Source of the DNA: Dongia deserti
GTDB lineage: Bacteria > Pseudomonadota > Alphaproteobacteria > Dongiales > Dongiaceae
Assembly (NCBI RefSeq): GCF_003574735.1
Contig: NZ_QORW01000002.1
Span: forward strand, 1-64,000
DNA: 64,000 nt
Direction: 5' to 3'
The notes beneath the pieces are model-generated. The model was not told where the DNA came from and made no database searches. It saw nothing but the letters and a program-made list of their open reading frames with translations. The position numbers and the translations under genes are program-made. Shown in pieces: positions 8,016 to 18,074 of this stretch. Positions within the stretch are counted from its first letter, which is position 1. The number at the start of each line of letters is the position of its first letter.

Positions 8016-10673
8016 TCAGCCTTCCGCGCGCCGCAGCATGCGCTGGTAGAGATAGCCGAGCGCGACCAACGTGAGGCCGAGCCCAAAAAACGACGCGAAG
8101 CGATAGAGCCCGGTCAGGCCGCTGGTATCGCCCAGAAACACCTTGAATACGACCAGCACGACGATGCCGGCCGCCGCGTGGCGCAGGGCCGCCAGCCGCC
8201 GCCAGATCGCGAGGGCGAGGATCAGCCCGCCATAGATCAGCCACGCGACCGAGTAGCCATAGAACTCGGCATCGCTCCACAACGGATAGCCCCGGTTGAG
8301 ATCGATGATCTCGCCCTGGAAGAGATGGCGATTGAGCGCGGCGACGCCAATCAGGCCATCAATCAAGGCGATCCCAGCGGCCACGCCCATCGTGGTATTC
8401 CTTTGCGCAACATCGAGCTTCGAGCGGCCCACCATGGCCGCCATCGCCATGAACAGCGCGAACCCGCTGCCGAACACGTAGAGGGCGGTGTTGAGGATGG
8501 GCAGGCCGTAGACCGGGATGGGATTAAGGAGCGGGTTGGCGAAGCCCCACACCACGATCACCGTAAGCACTGCGGACAGCGCGGCCAAGCCATAGGCGAT
8601 CCAACGCAGCCGCGCTTCGCCCCGGCGCTGCGCAACGCGCCAGGTGCCGAGCGCCAGCACACCCCACAGCAGGACCAACGTGCCCGCCTCCGCAAATCCG
8701 AACGCCGCAGTCTTGAACGCCGCGCCGTGGAACAGATGGCGGATCTCCAGTGTGACCAGCAGGAACCCGAGCAATAGCGCGCCTGCCTGCAGCATCAGCA
8801 TGAGCCGAAGGTCGCTCGCCCGGCGCGCCAACCAAGCCGTCGCGGCGAAGCAGAGGGTCGGCACGCCGAGCCCATAAGCCAGCCAGTTGAAGATCGGCCG
8901 GTCACCCGCCGGGAATCCCGAGTCCAGCACCGCGATGAGGATGGCAGGGGCTGCCACCCAGAGGCCACGCCGCAGCCATGGCTCGTCAATCTTGTTGGCG
9001 ACCCATGCGATCAGGGGCATCAGCAACGACCACAGGGCCGGCAGCCATTCTCGCTCCACCCACAGCGGCACAGCGGCAGCCAGGAAGCCTGCGCAGGCCA
9101 GCACGTGGACACCGAACGCACGGCGATGAAGCCGGTCTTTGAACCGCCAGTGCCGCAGCCGCTCCGCGAAAGCGAGATGCACGGCCGAGAGAATGAGGCA
9201 GATGATCGACCAGGGCAACAGCAGGTCGATATCGCGCAAGCGCCAATACGCGATGGCGAGGACTGCTGCCCCATAGATCGCGGAAAGGAGCGACCAGCGT
9301 TCGGGATTGCGCGCGCCCCACAACAGGACATAGCCGCCGCCGGTTCCCAGCGCGCCGATGATGACAGCCATCCACAGATAGAGATCAGGATCGAAGGCTG
9401 GCTGGAACTGGGCATTCCACGCCAGCAACCCGAGCGCCGGCACTGAGGCCAGAGCGAAGGCCGCGATCTCGTGCACCGGCCGCAGCCGGCCGCTCACCGC
9501 GCCGACAATCGCCAATAGGAGAACGAACGCCCAGTCACCCGCCTGGAAGCCCTCGTTCGACAACCAGAGCAGCATCAGCAGCGCAGCGGCAACCGCGCTG
9601 CCCAGTCCGACGATCCGTGATTGTGGCCAATCGGTCTCTGTTGACACGCGTGGTGAGAGCCAGAACACGCTCGCCGCTACGACGATCAGATAGACGGGAG
9701 CAGCCAGTTGGTCGATGCCACCCATGAGCGCCGCGTCCGATAGCGACACCACCAGGAACGCCCAGCCAAGCCCACCGGCATTTGCGATCGCCGGCAAGTA
9801 CCACCATGCTCGCTGCCCTTCCAGCCACAGCGCGCCCAACTGCAGCAGATAGAGATAGCTCAACAGAATCGCCGGATGAGGTTCACCGGTCGAAACCACT
9901 GCTGGCGTGATGAAGCCGCCCGCCAGCCCGACCAGACCGACGAACGGTCCATGCCGCAGGGCCAAGCCGATCGCAACGAACGTGAGTGCCGCGAGGATCA
10001 CGAACGCCAAGGCCGGCGCAATCAGCTGGTAGAGCGCTACCGCAGCGAAGAGGCTGGCATAGAGGGCCGCGATACCGGCCGCCGTCAAAGCCTGCCCGAT
10101 CGTGCCAGATTTGCGGCGCATGAAATCGCCGGCAACCAGCAGCGCAATGCCAAGCAGGATACCGAGCACGACGCGCAGACCCGGCCCCAGCAGGCCCTCT
10201 TCGATCGAGTATTTGACCAGAAAGAAGCTTGCCAGCGCGATGCAGATACCGCCAAGCCAGACGAAGCCACGCGCGCCCAGCCGCTGCTCGAGCCCGCGCG
10301 CTTCAGGTTCGGCGGGAGGCAGCGGGATGTCAGGCGCCGTTGGTTCCGGCGGCACCGAAGGAGCAGCCTTGAAGGCAGGTTCGGGCGCAATCGGTACTTC
10401 GGGTGCGGGCGGCTGCGTGGGTGCCGGTGGAGCCGGCTGCGGCGGTTCTTCTACCGGATGCGATGGGCGATGCGGCATGTAATCCGCTGTCGCTTGCCGG
10501 TCGCGCAGGTTTCGCAACTCGTGGCGCAGCAGGGCGATTTCGCGCTCCAGGCGCTGAGTCGCGCGAAAAGCGAGGACGCTGAGCGCCGGCACCACGAGCA
10601 CAAAGAAGATCGCGCCCCCGACCAGGATCAATCCCCACAAGGACTCGAAGATCACCACTGATTGCGCCCCCAT
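8016..10673 (-). CDS. Very large DUF2339 polytopic membrane protein
   Basis: An 885-residue integral membrane protein of the DUF2339 family. It starts with a hydrophobic segment (about residues 9-30) followed by a coiled-coil-prone stretch, then a long Pro/Ala-rich linker at about 65-120. After GLEQRLGARGFVWLGGI, more than twenty consecutive transmembrane segments run to the C terminus. The function of the family is unknown; the architecture suggests an envelope or transport role. The start at 10673 is chosen because it places the first membrane segment close to the N terminus; an alternative lies at 10718. It converges with the GT29 gene across a 95 bp gap. Confidence 0.85.
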   Translation of the reverse strand: MGAQSVVIFESLWGLILVGGAIFFVLVVPALSVLAFRATQRLEREIALLRHELRNLRDRQATADYMPHRPSHPVEEPPQPAPPAPTQPPAPEVPIAPEPAFKAAPSVPPEPTAPDIPLPPAEPEARGLEQRLGARGFVWLGGICIALASFFLVKYSIEEGLLGPGLRVVLGILLGIALLVAGDFMRRKSGTIGQALTAAGIAALYASLFAAVALYQLIAPALAFVILAALTFVAIGLALRHGPFVGLVGLAGGFITPAVVSTGEPHPAILLSYLYLLQLGALWLEGQRAWWYLPAIANAGGLGWAFLVVSLSDAALMGGIDQLAAPVYLIVVAASVFWLSPRVSTETDWPQSRIVGLGSAVAAALLMLLWLSNEGFQAGDWAFVLLLAIVGAVSGRLRPVHEIAAFALASVPALGLLAWNAQFQPAFDPDLYLWMAVIIGALGTGGGYVLLWGARNPERWSLLSAIYGAAVLAIAYWRLRDIDLLLPWSIICLILSAVHLAFAERLRHWRFKDRLHRRAFGVHVLACAGFLAAAVPLWVEREWLPALWSLLMPLIAWVANKIDEPWLRRGLWVAAPAILIAVLDSGFPAGDRPIFNWLAYGLGVPTLCFAATAWLARRASDLRLMLMLQAGALLLGFLLVTLEIRHLFHGAAFKTAAFGFAEAGTLVLLWGVLALGTWRVAQRRGEARLRWIAYGLAALSAVLTVIVVWGFANPLLNPIPVYGLPILNTALYVFGSGFALFMAMAAMVGRSKLDVAQRNTTMGVAAGIALIDGLIGVAALNRHLFQGEIIDLNRGYPLWSDAEFYGYSVAWLIYGGLILALAIWRRLAALRHAAAGIVVLVVFKVFLGDTSGLTGLYRFASFFGLGLTLVALGYLYQRMLRRAEG

Positions 10674-10789
10674 GATCTTCGGGCGACTCGCCACCACCCC
10701 GGCGGCAGCCCGGCTCAATCATGGCGCGGCGGGCGGCACTTGCGCAACCGTCGCCTGCGAGTGCCACTCACAGGCGGCACGGTCGATCG

Positions 10790-12514
10790 CTACTTGTTGT
10801 TGCCTTGCCGAGCCGGCGCAGAGCCGCCACCTTCCTGCTGCGCGATCAGCGTCGGGACAGTCAAACCGGATGGGATGGTCACGCGCGGATCGCGCTTGTA
10901 GACGTCGTTGCGGAAATTGGCAACGCCCTGCTCGTCCACCCAGGCCGTCATGTAGACAATGTGCAGCGGGATCGGCCGCGCCAACTTGGCATACGTAGTC
11001 TTGCCGCCTTTCACGATGTCTTCGACGCGCTCGCGGTTCCAGCTGGAATCGTCCTGCAACAGGAAGGTCGCGAGGCCAAGCGGATCGTCCACCCGCACGC
11101 AGCCGGAGGAGAAGAACCGGTCCTGCTTCGCGAACAGCTTGGGCGCCGAAGTGCCGTGGATGAACACCGAATGGTCGTTCTGGAAATCCAGCTTCATCGG
11201 GCCTAGCGCATTCTCCGGGCCGGCATCCTGCTTCAGGCGATAGGGGAAATGGCCGCCCTGCTTCACCTCTTTCCAATTCACGGTGCGCGGATCGATCTGG
11301 CGACCGTCGGAAGTATAGACGCGCACATTCTTGCTGGCGAAATAGCCCGGCTCATCGAGCTCGTGCTTCAGCATATCGATGGCGGCAATCTTCGCCGGCA
11401 CCGACCAATCGGGGTTCAGCTTCGCCTGGAAGATGACGCTCCTCAGCAGCGGCGTCTTGCGCGACTGCTTCCCGACGATCGCATTGGCGTGATAGGTCGT
11501 CACGCCGTTCTCGATGACCCGCAGTTCCGTGCTGGGAACATTGACGAATACGAAGCGGTCTTCCATGTCCGGGCTTTCGGCACGCATGCGCTCGAGATTC
11601 AGCAGCACCATCTTCAGCCGCTGCTCGGCCGAGACATTCATCTCCTCGATGGTGCGCTTGCCGATCACGCCGTCGTCGTTCAGTCCATGCGCCTTCTGGA
11701 AGACCCTCACCGCCACCTCAAGCGCCGGGTCGTAGAGCTCCGGATCGGTGCCAAGCGTCCGCAACTCGCCTGTTGCCAGCAGCCGCTCAGCGACTTGGCG
11801 CACCCGCGGCCCCTTGTCGCCCGGCTCGATCTTTTCGGTACCCGATACCGTCGGCCAGCCACCGCGCTGGTAATAATCGACGTAGGTCGGCAAGACGGCA
11901 TGCAGCCGCCAAAACATGTGGAAGCTCGGGAACTGCATTGCGACCGCACGCGCAGGATCCTTGGCATTGCGCAGGCTGCCGAGGAGCTCGACGCCAGGAT
12001 TGGGCTGGTTGCCGAGTACGCTCGTCGCGTCATAGGCGCCGGCGATGTAGAGCGCACTCATCATCGCCTCGATGTCGGCTGCACGCTCGACCGGCGCGAC
12101 CGGCGAAAGCAGCGGTGGCAGCCCGGCCCATGCCGCCTGGATGTCAGCCGGTACCGGCATGCCGGCGGCGAGCGCCTTCGGCACCTGCTGCTGCAGCTGG
12201 GAGCCAAGCGCGCTATAGCCCGTCGGCCCGACCCACAGGGCCGGTGCGCCGGCTGCGTAGAAGGATTTCAAACCCGGCCAATCAATTGAGAGCCCAGCCA
12301 GACGTTGACTCTGCTGCAGGCGGTCGACCGCCGCTTCAATTCCGGAGATCGCAGGCGCGACAGCAGCGGGGGGCGGTGTCGACATTCCCTGCCGTCCCGG
12401 CACAGGGACATTGCGCTCGTCCTTATCGGCTAGGGCCGCGTCGGAAAGACTCGCCGCAACGAAGGCCAGGCAAAATGTACTGACTATCAGACCTCCCCAA
12501 TGTGAACGCAGCAT
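10790..12514 (-). CDS. Periplasmic L,D-transpeptidase, YcbB (LdtD)-like
   Basis: A 574-residue exported L,D-transpeptidase, similar in layout to YcbB/LdtD, which makes 3-3 cross-links in peptidoglycan. A signal peptide covers about residues 1-29 (hydrophobic, ending SDAALA). A scaffold domain follows, then a peptidoglycan-binding-like domain (GDKGPRVRQVAERLL and AVRVFQKAHGLNDDGVIG). The YkuD catalytic domain has the HGT box and the SSGCVRV motif with the nucleophilic cysteine near residue 470. The C-terminal tail is Gly/Asn-rich. It stands alone on the minus strand, with a 151 bp upstream gap that should contain its promoter. Confidence 0.93.
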   Translation of the reverse strand: MLRSHWGGLIVSTFCLAFVAASLSDAALADKDERNVPVPGRQGMSTPPPAAVAPAISGIEAAVDRLQQSQRLAGLSIDWPGLKSFYAAGAPALWVGPTGYSALGSQLQQQVPKALAAGMPVPADIQAAWAGLPPLLSPVAPVERAADIEAMMSALYIAGAYDATSVLGNQPNPGVELLGSLRNAKDPARAVAMQFPSFHMFWRLHAVLPTYVDYYQRGGWPTVSGTEKIEPGDKGPRVRQVAERLLATGELRTLGTDPELYDPALEVAVRVFQKAHGLNDDGVIGKRTIEEMNVSAEQRLKMVLLNLERMRAESPDMEDRFVFVNVPSTELRVIENGVTTYHANAIVGKQSRKTPLLRSVIFQAKLNPDWSVPAKIAAIDMLKHELDEPGYFASKNVRVYTSDGRQIDPRTVNWKEVKQGGHFPYRLKQDAGPENALGPMKLDFQNDHSVFIHGTSAPKLFAKQDRFFSSGCVRVDDPLGLATFLLQDDSSWNRERVEDIVKGGKTTYAKLARPIPLHIVYMTAWVDEQGVANFRNDVYKRDPRVTIPSGLTVPTLIAQQEGGGSAPARQGNNK

Positions 12515-12665
12515 TCAGCCCTCTGCTATCTTATTGAAATTCAGCTCAAAACCGCCCGATACCTGACTCGTAAACAGACAGGTCGGGAAAATAATAGGTG
12601 GCGGTTACGGAATTGTCACCGGAACGGCCCCGATATCCGGTGGAACTGTGCCCGGGGTCACACTA

Positions 12666-14693
12666 TCAGACCGTCAGGCCGGGCCGCCCGAATGCAGTGG
12701 CCGCGATCGTGGATTCGATGAAGATTCTGAGGCCGGTCGGCTCCTCGAACACCTTGTCAGCACGCTCGGTCTTGACCTGGATCTCCACCGCGCCGGCCCG
12801 ACTCGCCATATGCGCGGCTTCCACCCCGACCAGTTCGGTGCAATAGCGCGCCGCCTCCTCCAGATCGACGAAGTCCTTGATGCCCGTCGCGTGGTGCGCG
12901 CGGAACAATCCTTCCTGCGGTTGCGTGATGGTTGCCGTCGCGCGCTGCAGCACGCCGCCTGCCACTGCGCCGACGGCGTTGGAGACATCGGCATGTGGCG
13001 GGATGACGAGACGCGTACGCAGCCGCTTGGCGATCTCGGGATAGTAGCTCGCGACCGGCGCGCCGATCGCCGCCAGCGGCGCATTCAGCCTCAACTCGGA
13101 CACGATGAGCGCATCGGCTGGTTGGCTCGGCGACAGCGACCGGCGGATCAGATCACGCCCGAGCTGTCCCCAGTGATGGGGATCGACGCCGCTGGTCTCG
13201 CGGATCGCGGCGTCGAGGATGACTTCGCCCGACTGGCGCACCACCTGCTCGATGACGTCGCTGCACAGCTGCTCGTGATCGGCCGGTGGCTTCCAGATCG
13301 GATTGGCCGGGCGGCGCAGGAACTGTCGCGCAGCAAGCTCTGCTGCCTCACGGTTCCAATGGTTCTGCAACCCGAGCACATGCGCCGCGTCGCTGGGCGT
13401 GAAGCCGCTGATTGCCACCAAGCCGCGATCCAGCAGACGTCCCAGGTGCCGCTGCGTCGCGGGGCTGTAGAGCAGATCAGCAAGCGCGACCGGTCCCGCT
13501 TCCAGCTTGTCCCACAACTCGAGCTGCCCAGCGCTCAAGCTGCTGCGGCCCGCATCAAGCGGACGCTGGCGGAGCGCGAACTGTCCGCGATGAGGCACGA
13601 TCTCCTCGGTCGCATCCTGCGCTTTCAGCACGAGCAGAACGGAGGGAAACTGCGTCGCCAGCAGGCTAACCGGAACGGCGCGGCGCGGGCCCACCACGAA
13701 GCCATGATGATCGTCGATGCGGACCTCGCTGTCGCCACCGAGGCCATAGGTATGGACGGCCACCGCTTCGACCATGGTCTTCCAGCCGCCGACCGTTGCC
13801 CCCTCTTTGTTCAGCACGGGGCGACCGCCGCGCAGCATTGCGATATCCGTCGTGGTCCCGCCCATGTCTGCGACCAGGATGTCGTCCTCGTGCGCCAGAT
13901 GCCGTGCACCGACTAGGCTCGCGGCGGGTCCGGAGAGGATGGTCTCGACTGGGCAGGTGAGCGCGAGATCCGACTTGATGAGCGAGCCATCGCCCTTCAC
14001 CACCATCAGCGGCGCCTTGATGCCCTTGCGTGCCAGCAACTGCTCGACTGCCTGGATCAGTTGCTGTAGCTGGGGAATGAGGCGTGCATTCAGCGCGGCG
14101 GTGAGTGCACGACGCGGCGCATCGAGCTTGGAGGTGAGTTCATGGCCGCACGTAACCGGCTCGCCCGTCAGCTCGCGCACCAGGGCGCGCACCGCGATTT
14201 CGTGCGCCGGGTTGCGGACGGAAAAGTAGCCGCTGACCGCGAAGGCTGCGACCTTTGGCGCATGCTCCAGGATCGCGGCGCGCACCGCCGCCACATCCAG
14301 CTCGGCCTGCTGCTCGCCCGTCGGCTTATGGCCACCGGCAACCATGACAACGGGATCGCTGCCCATTGCCTGGCGCAGGCCGGCCCGCTCCAGCGCCTTG
14401 GCATCGTAGCCCACGAGGATGAGGCAGATCGGCGCACCATGCTTTTCCACGATCGCGTTGGTGGCGAGTGTGGTGGAGATCGAGACCATCGCGATATCGG
14501 CAACGCCGTGGTCCTGCGGCAAATGCGGCAGGATCGCTTCGACGGCACCGGTGAGGCCGATGGAAAGGTCGTGCTTGGTGGTGAGCGCCTTGGCTTTGGC
14601 GATCACGCCACCATCCTGGTCCCCGCGCGCGGAATCGAACAGGACCGCATCGGTATAAGTTCCGCCCGTATCGAGCCCCAGCAGGATTGGCAA
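12666..14693 (-). CDS. Hydantoinase/oxoprolinase family protein, HyuA-type
   Basis: A 675-residue protein of the hydantoinase A / oxoprolinase family, ATP-dependent enzymes that open hydantoins or 5-oxoproline or carboxylate ketones. The N-terminal actin-like domain starts with PILLGLDTGGTYTDAV, and the second phosphate-binding block is DILVADMGGTTTDIAML. Many homologues work with a HyuB subunit, but no hyuB is adjacent. I place the start at a TTG (14693) because GGAG lies 6 nt upstream and the domain begins right there; the frame upstream to 14837 is not domain-like. The substrate is unknown. It is isolated between a divergent-looking regulator and the L,D-transpeptidase. Confidence 0.86.
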   Translation of the reverse strand: MPILLGLDTGGTYTDAVLFDSARGDQDGGVIAKAKALTTKHDLSIGLTGAVEAILPHLPQDHGVADIAMVSISTTLATNAIVEKHGAPICLILVGYDAKALERAGLRQAMGSDPVVMVAGGHKPTGEQQAELDVAAVRAAILEHAPKVAAFAVSGYFSVRNPAHEIAVRALVRELTGEPVTCGHELTSKLDAPRRALTAALNARLIPQLQQLIQAVEQLLARKGIKAPLMVVKGDGSLIKSDLALTCPVETILSGPAASLVGARHLAHEDDILVADMGGTTTDIAMLRGGRPVLNKEGATVGGWKTMVEAVAVHTYGLGGDSEVRIDDHHGFVVGPRRAVPVSLLATQFPSVLLVLKAQDATEEIVPHRGQFALRQRPLDAGRSSLSAGQLELWDKLEAGPVALADLLYSPATQRHLGRLLDRGLVAISGFTPSDAAHVLGLQNHWNREAAELAARQFLRRPANPIWKPPADHEQLCSDVIEQVVRQSGEVILDAAIRETSGVDPHHWGQLGRDLIRRSLSPSQPADALIVSELRLNAPLAAIGAPVASYYPEIAKRLRTRLVIPPHADVSNAVGAVAGGVLQRATATITQPQEGLFRAHHATGIKDFVDLEEAARYCTELVGVEAAHMASRAGAVEIQVKTERADKVFEEPTGLRIFIESTIAATAFGRPGLTV

Positions 14694-14841
14694 GTTTCGC
14701 TCCAAAGGACATGGCCCCGCTGTTCCTATCCGGCTTGCGGAGCCGGCGCAACATGGCGGAACAGCGCATCGGCTGGCTTGCCCAAAAAACGCCGCGCAGC
14801 TGCTCGAATTGTGCAAGAGCGGGGTGTCGTCGACCAACTGC

Positions 14842-15624
14842 CTACAGTTGTTTCACGGTCTCTGCCGTCTCCGCGTCCGCCGGAAAGAACGACTCCAGCG
14901 CCAGCTCCGACAGCGTGATGTCCACGGGGGTTCCGAACACGGTTGTGGTGCTGAGGAAGCTCAGCACGCGATCGCCGTGGCGGAATCGGAAGGGTACTGC
15001 AATGGCCGCGCCGTTCACGTGCGCAGTGCCCGGCGACGACGGGCTAGAATAGGACCGCAGTTCCTTCAGCAACTCCACCAGCACAGTATCGGCGCTGACG
15101 TCGATCTGCTGGCGCAGCCGCTGCAGCAGATGGGCGCGCCATTCGGCCAGGTTGACGATGCGCGGGGCTAGACCCCCGGGATGCAGGCTGAGGCGCAGGA
15201 CGTTGATCGGCGGCTTCAGCAGCGCGGCGTCCACACCCGCCAGCAGCGGCGCCACGCTGCGATTGGCCGCGATCAGGCTCCAATGGCGATCGATCGCGAT
15301 CGCCGGATTCGGTGCGTGTGCTGCCAGCACCTGTTCCATGGTTGCCCGCGCCGCCTTGAGCTCGGGATCATCGATGGACCGCTCCCGGAAGACTGGTGCG
15401 TAGCCCGCCGCGACCAGCAGCTGGTTGCGCGCGCGCAGCGGAACGTCCAGCCGATCTGCCAGATGCAGCACCATGTCGCGGCTGGGCAGAGCGCGGCCGG
15501 TCTCGAGAAAACTGAGATGGCGGGTTGAAACCTCCGCCTCGGTCGCGAGCGCGAGCTGGCTGAGGCGCCGGCGCTGGCGCCATTCGCGCAGCAATGCGCC
15601 GATTGGCTGAACCATCTGTGTCAT
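14842..15624 (-). CDS. XRE-family regulator with MmyB-like ligand domain
   Basis: A 260-residue transcription factor. The N-terminal helix-turn-helix of the Cro/C1 type spans about residues 5-60 (LREWRQRRRLSQLALATEAE and STRHLSFLETGRALPSRDM). It is followed by an MmyB-like PAS-type ligand-binding domain (residues about 90-250, including NPAIAIDRHWSLIAANRSV and LRLSLHPGGLAPRIVNLAEW). Actinobacterial and proteobacterial members may bind fatty-acid-like ligands and often regulate the divergent gene. Here the divergent gene, 125 bp away, encodes a small membrane protein, the natural candidate target. Start chosen at the ATG at 15624. Confidence 0.9.
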   Translation of the reverse strand: MTQMVQPIGALLREWRQRRRLSQLALATEAEVSTRHLSFLETGRALPSRDMVLHLADRLDVPLRARNQLLVAAGYAPVFRERSIDDPELKAARATMEQVLAAHAPNPAIAIDRHWSLIAANRSVAPLLAGVDAALLKPPINVLRLSLHPGGLAPRIVNLAEWRAHLLQRLRQQIDVSADTVLVELLKELRSYSSPSSPGTAHVNGAAIAVPFRFRHGDRVLSFLSTTTVFGTPVDITLSELALESFFPADAETAETVKQL

Positions 15625-15748
15625 ATGCCGACCATAGCGCAGCCGCCTGAACGGCTCCAATTACCTCCGACGTAATCGACCAGCTGCCGGAATCGCGCGA
15701 GCATCCGGCCGCGCCGCACCGATGCGGTTCGAAAGAACGGAGGATACG

Positions 15749-16153
15749 ATGTCAAGCTCTACAAACTGGTCCTTGCTGCGTCTGGCACTACTGGCGGACG
15801 CGATTGCCAGCGGCGCCATGGGCGTACTGTTGGCGGCCGCCGCAGCGCCGCTAGCCGACTGGCTCGGCCTCCCGCTCGTGCTATTGCGGCTGGTCGGCCT
15901 GATCCTCATCCCCTACGCCGGCCTGCTCGCCTATCTCGGCACGCGGCAAGCGACATCGCGCCTGCCCGCGCAGTTGATCGTCGCAGGCAACGTGCTGTGG
16001 GTTGCGGGCAGCATACTGTTGCTCGTGACGGACCTTTTCTCACCGACCACGCTTGGCATGGCCTTCGTGATCGCGCAGGCCCTGGTCGTGGCGATTCTCG
16101 CGGAGGCGCAGTTCATCGGCTTGCGGCGGCAGCACCGCCTCGCCGCCGGCTGA
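15749..16153 (+). CDS. Small four-helix membrane protein of unknown function
   Basis: A 134-residue inner-membrane protein with four predicted transmembrane helices. They lie at about residues 8-28, 37-57, 70-92 and 100-120, and are rich in Leu, Ala and Val. The start at 15749 follows a strong GGAGGA ribosome-binding site; a longer in-frame start at 15722 lacks one. I do not recognise a named family. It is divergent from an MmyB-like regulator, a gene pair that often forms a regulator-target unit, and its stop is only 4 bp from the convergent hydrolase stop. Confidence 0.75.
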   Translation: MSSSTNWSLLRLALLADAIASGAMGVLLAAAAAPLADWLGLPLVLLRLVGLILIPYAGLLAYLGTRQATSRLPAQLIVAGNVLWVAGSILLLVTDLFSPTTLGMAFVIAQALVVAILAEAQFIGLRRQHRLAAG

Positions 16154-16157
16154 GCGG

Positions 16158-18074
16158 TCACGGCAGCGGACGCGGTGTCGCCACGCTCCTGCCGTCGTAG
16201 GTGCCGGTGAGCGTCATTGCGTCCGTCGTCGTGTTATGTCGGTATGTGATCTGCCCGTGGTGCGATCCGCTGATCGCGAGATCGAGCGTCAGCCCGACAT
16301 CTTCCGCGCCGTCTTCGATTCGCGTCGCGCTGCCATCCACGATCAGGCCCGGCCACCAAGCACACTTGCTGAAGGTATAAGCGGCGCCCTCTTCCGCCGC
16401 GCTCGCCTCTAGCGAGCCGCCGAAATCGCAGCCGATCGCGAGCGGCTCGTTGCCGTCCCAGCCGGCGAGTTCCGGCGAGCGTTCGATCTCCGTCTCCACG
16501 GCTCGGGCCACCTCAAACGCATCGCTTGCAGCGGACAGCTCTCGTAGTGTGAGCGGCGTGTAGCCGCCGATCAGGTCCTGGCTGCAGACCTGCTCTTTGG
16601 CTTCGGGCAGGGTGCCGTGGAACATCAGACCGAACACGATCTCATCCGGGCAGGCCAGCGCGCGGCCCCAGATGACATGCGGGCCGTTCTTCATCGAAAC
16701 CATGTAGGTGTCCTGCGCTTTGTCGAGGACCGCATAGGACATGGTGATCGGCGTGATCGGATCGGCATCGGCGTTGAGGATCAGGGTCGGGAACGCGCCG
16801 CCGACATATGGCTTCGGCCGCTCCTTGGGGCCGCGCTTCGGCCAGAAGGCACAGGCAAGCCTTTCTGCGAAATAGGCCCGCAGCAGTCGCGGTGCCTGCG
16901 GCGCGAAGGCCTTGGCACGCTCGATGACCTCGCGCGCCGCCGCTTCACCGTCTTCCGGACCTTCGCCGTAGTCGCTGCACGTGATGGCGTAATAGGCGGC
17001 GCCGAACCAGGCCGGGTCAGGCGCGCCCTGCTCGGTGGCGGGATCGATGGCGAGATTCGAATAGGCCAGCCGCAACATGGGCAGGTACTGTCCCCGGGAC
17101 GCCGCCGCCAATGCGCGCAGGAAGGAAGCGCGATCGTCCGGGCCGTACAGCGCATAGAACGCATCGGCCTCCAGCATCGCTGCGGTCAACTGGCGCTTGG
17201 CGATCGTCCCATTGCCCAAGGGGAAATCGACGTCGATAGGTAATTTCGCTGCGAGCGCGTCGTAGGCCGCTGCGGCATCGCCCTGCATGTCTTCGCGGCA
17301 GGCGATGGTCTCGGCGCACGCCTTGAGAACGCGCGCCAGGATCTTCTCCGCGGCATCGGTATAGGCGGCATAATAGCCGTCCAGATCCAGCGCCAGGTCG
17401 ACCACGCCGTCAACCACGACGCCTTTGATCGCCGTCGGATAGAGCATCGCATATTGCTGGACGAGCTGCGTGCCGTAGCTTTCGCCATAGACCCACACCT
17501 TCGGCGCGCCGATCTTCTGGCGAAAGATCTCAAGGTCGCGGACCGCCTGCTCGGTATCGACAAAATCGAGCAGAGCGCGCGATTTCAGCTCCGTCACGCA
17601 GTTGGTCGCGAAGGTCCTGGCGGCCGCAATCGCCGCATCGGGGCGATCGACACTGACCTCCGCCAGATCGAACACGGCCTGCGCGTTCGGGCATGCCATG
17701 CCATGATCCGGCCCGACGCCGCGCTGGTCGAAGAACACAATGTCCATGTTCTGAGCCAGACGCTCATCGAAGGCGGCAAGGTAATCGTCCGCGACCTGGA
17801 TGCCGCTGCCGCCCGGCCCGCCGACCGCGTAGAAGAGAATGCCTTTGCTCTCTACGCTGGCGAAGCTGATGGCATATTCGATCTTGATCGTGGGGCCGAT
17901 GTTCGCGCGGTGATCGACCGGCACTTCCACCGACACGCAGGTCAGGTTGCTGACTCGGCAAGGCTGGCCGCCCATGTTCTCTATAGTGGTTTTCAGCGTG
18001 TCGGCGGCTTCCGCCGCGCCGCCGAGCCATGAGATGACCGACGCGACCAGAATCGCCAGCTTGCTGCCGTGCAT
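16158..18074 (-). CDS. Secreted alpha/beta-hydrolase, TAP-like peptidase
   Basis: A 638-residue exported alpha/beta-hydrolase of the prolyl-aminopeptidase / tripeptidyl aminopeptidase type. A signal peptide occupies about residues 1-23. The oxyanion region GGPGGSG lies near residue 83, the nucleophile elbow GESYG holds the catalytic serine, and a late block LILNADADPITP and NGPHVIWG supplies the likely acid and histidine, as in TAP-like C-terminal domains. An extra C-terminal beta-rich segment of about 100 residues follows. It probably trims peptides in the periplasm or outside the cell. The ATG at 18074 has GGGGA upstream and gives the signal peptide; the longer start at 18137 does not. Confidence 0.86.
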   Translation of the reverse strand: MHGSKLAILVASVISWLGGAAEAADTLKTTIENMGGQPCRVSNLTCVSVEVPVDHRANIGPTIKIEYAISFASVESKGILFYAVGGPGGSGIQVADDYLAAFDERLAQNMDIVFFDQRGVGPDHGMACPNAQAVFDLAEVSVDRPDAAIAAARTFATNCVTELKSRALLDFVDTEQAVRDLEIFRQKIGAPKVWVYGESYGTQLVQQYAMLYPTAIKGVVVDGVVDLALDLDGYYAAYTDAAEKILARVLKACAETIACREDMQGDAAAAYDALAAKLPIDVDFPLGNGTIAKRQLTAAMLEADAFYALYGPDDRASFLRALAAASRGQYLPMLRLAYSNLAIDPATEQGAPDPAWFGAAYYAITCSDYGEGPEDGEAAAREVIERAKAFAPQAPRLLRAYFAERLACAFWPKRGPKERPKPYVGGAFPTLILNADADPITPITMSYAVLDKAQDTYMVSMKNGPHVIWGRALACPDEIVFGLMFHGTLPEAKEQVCSQDLIGGYTPLTLRELSAASDAFEVARAVETEIERSPELAGWDGNEPLAIGCDFGGSLEASAAEEGAAYTFSKCAWWPGLIVDGSATRIEDGAEDVGLTLDLAISGSHHGQITYRHNTTTDAMTLTGTYDGRSVATPRPLP

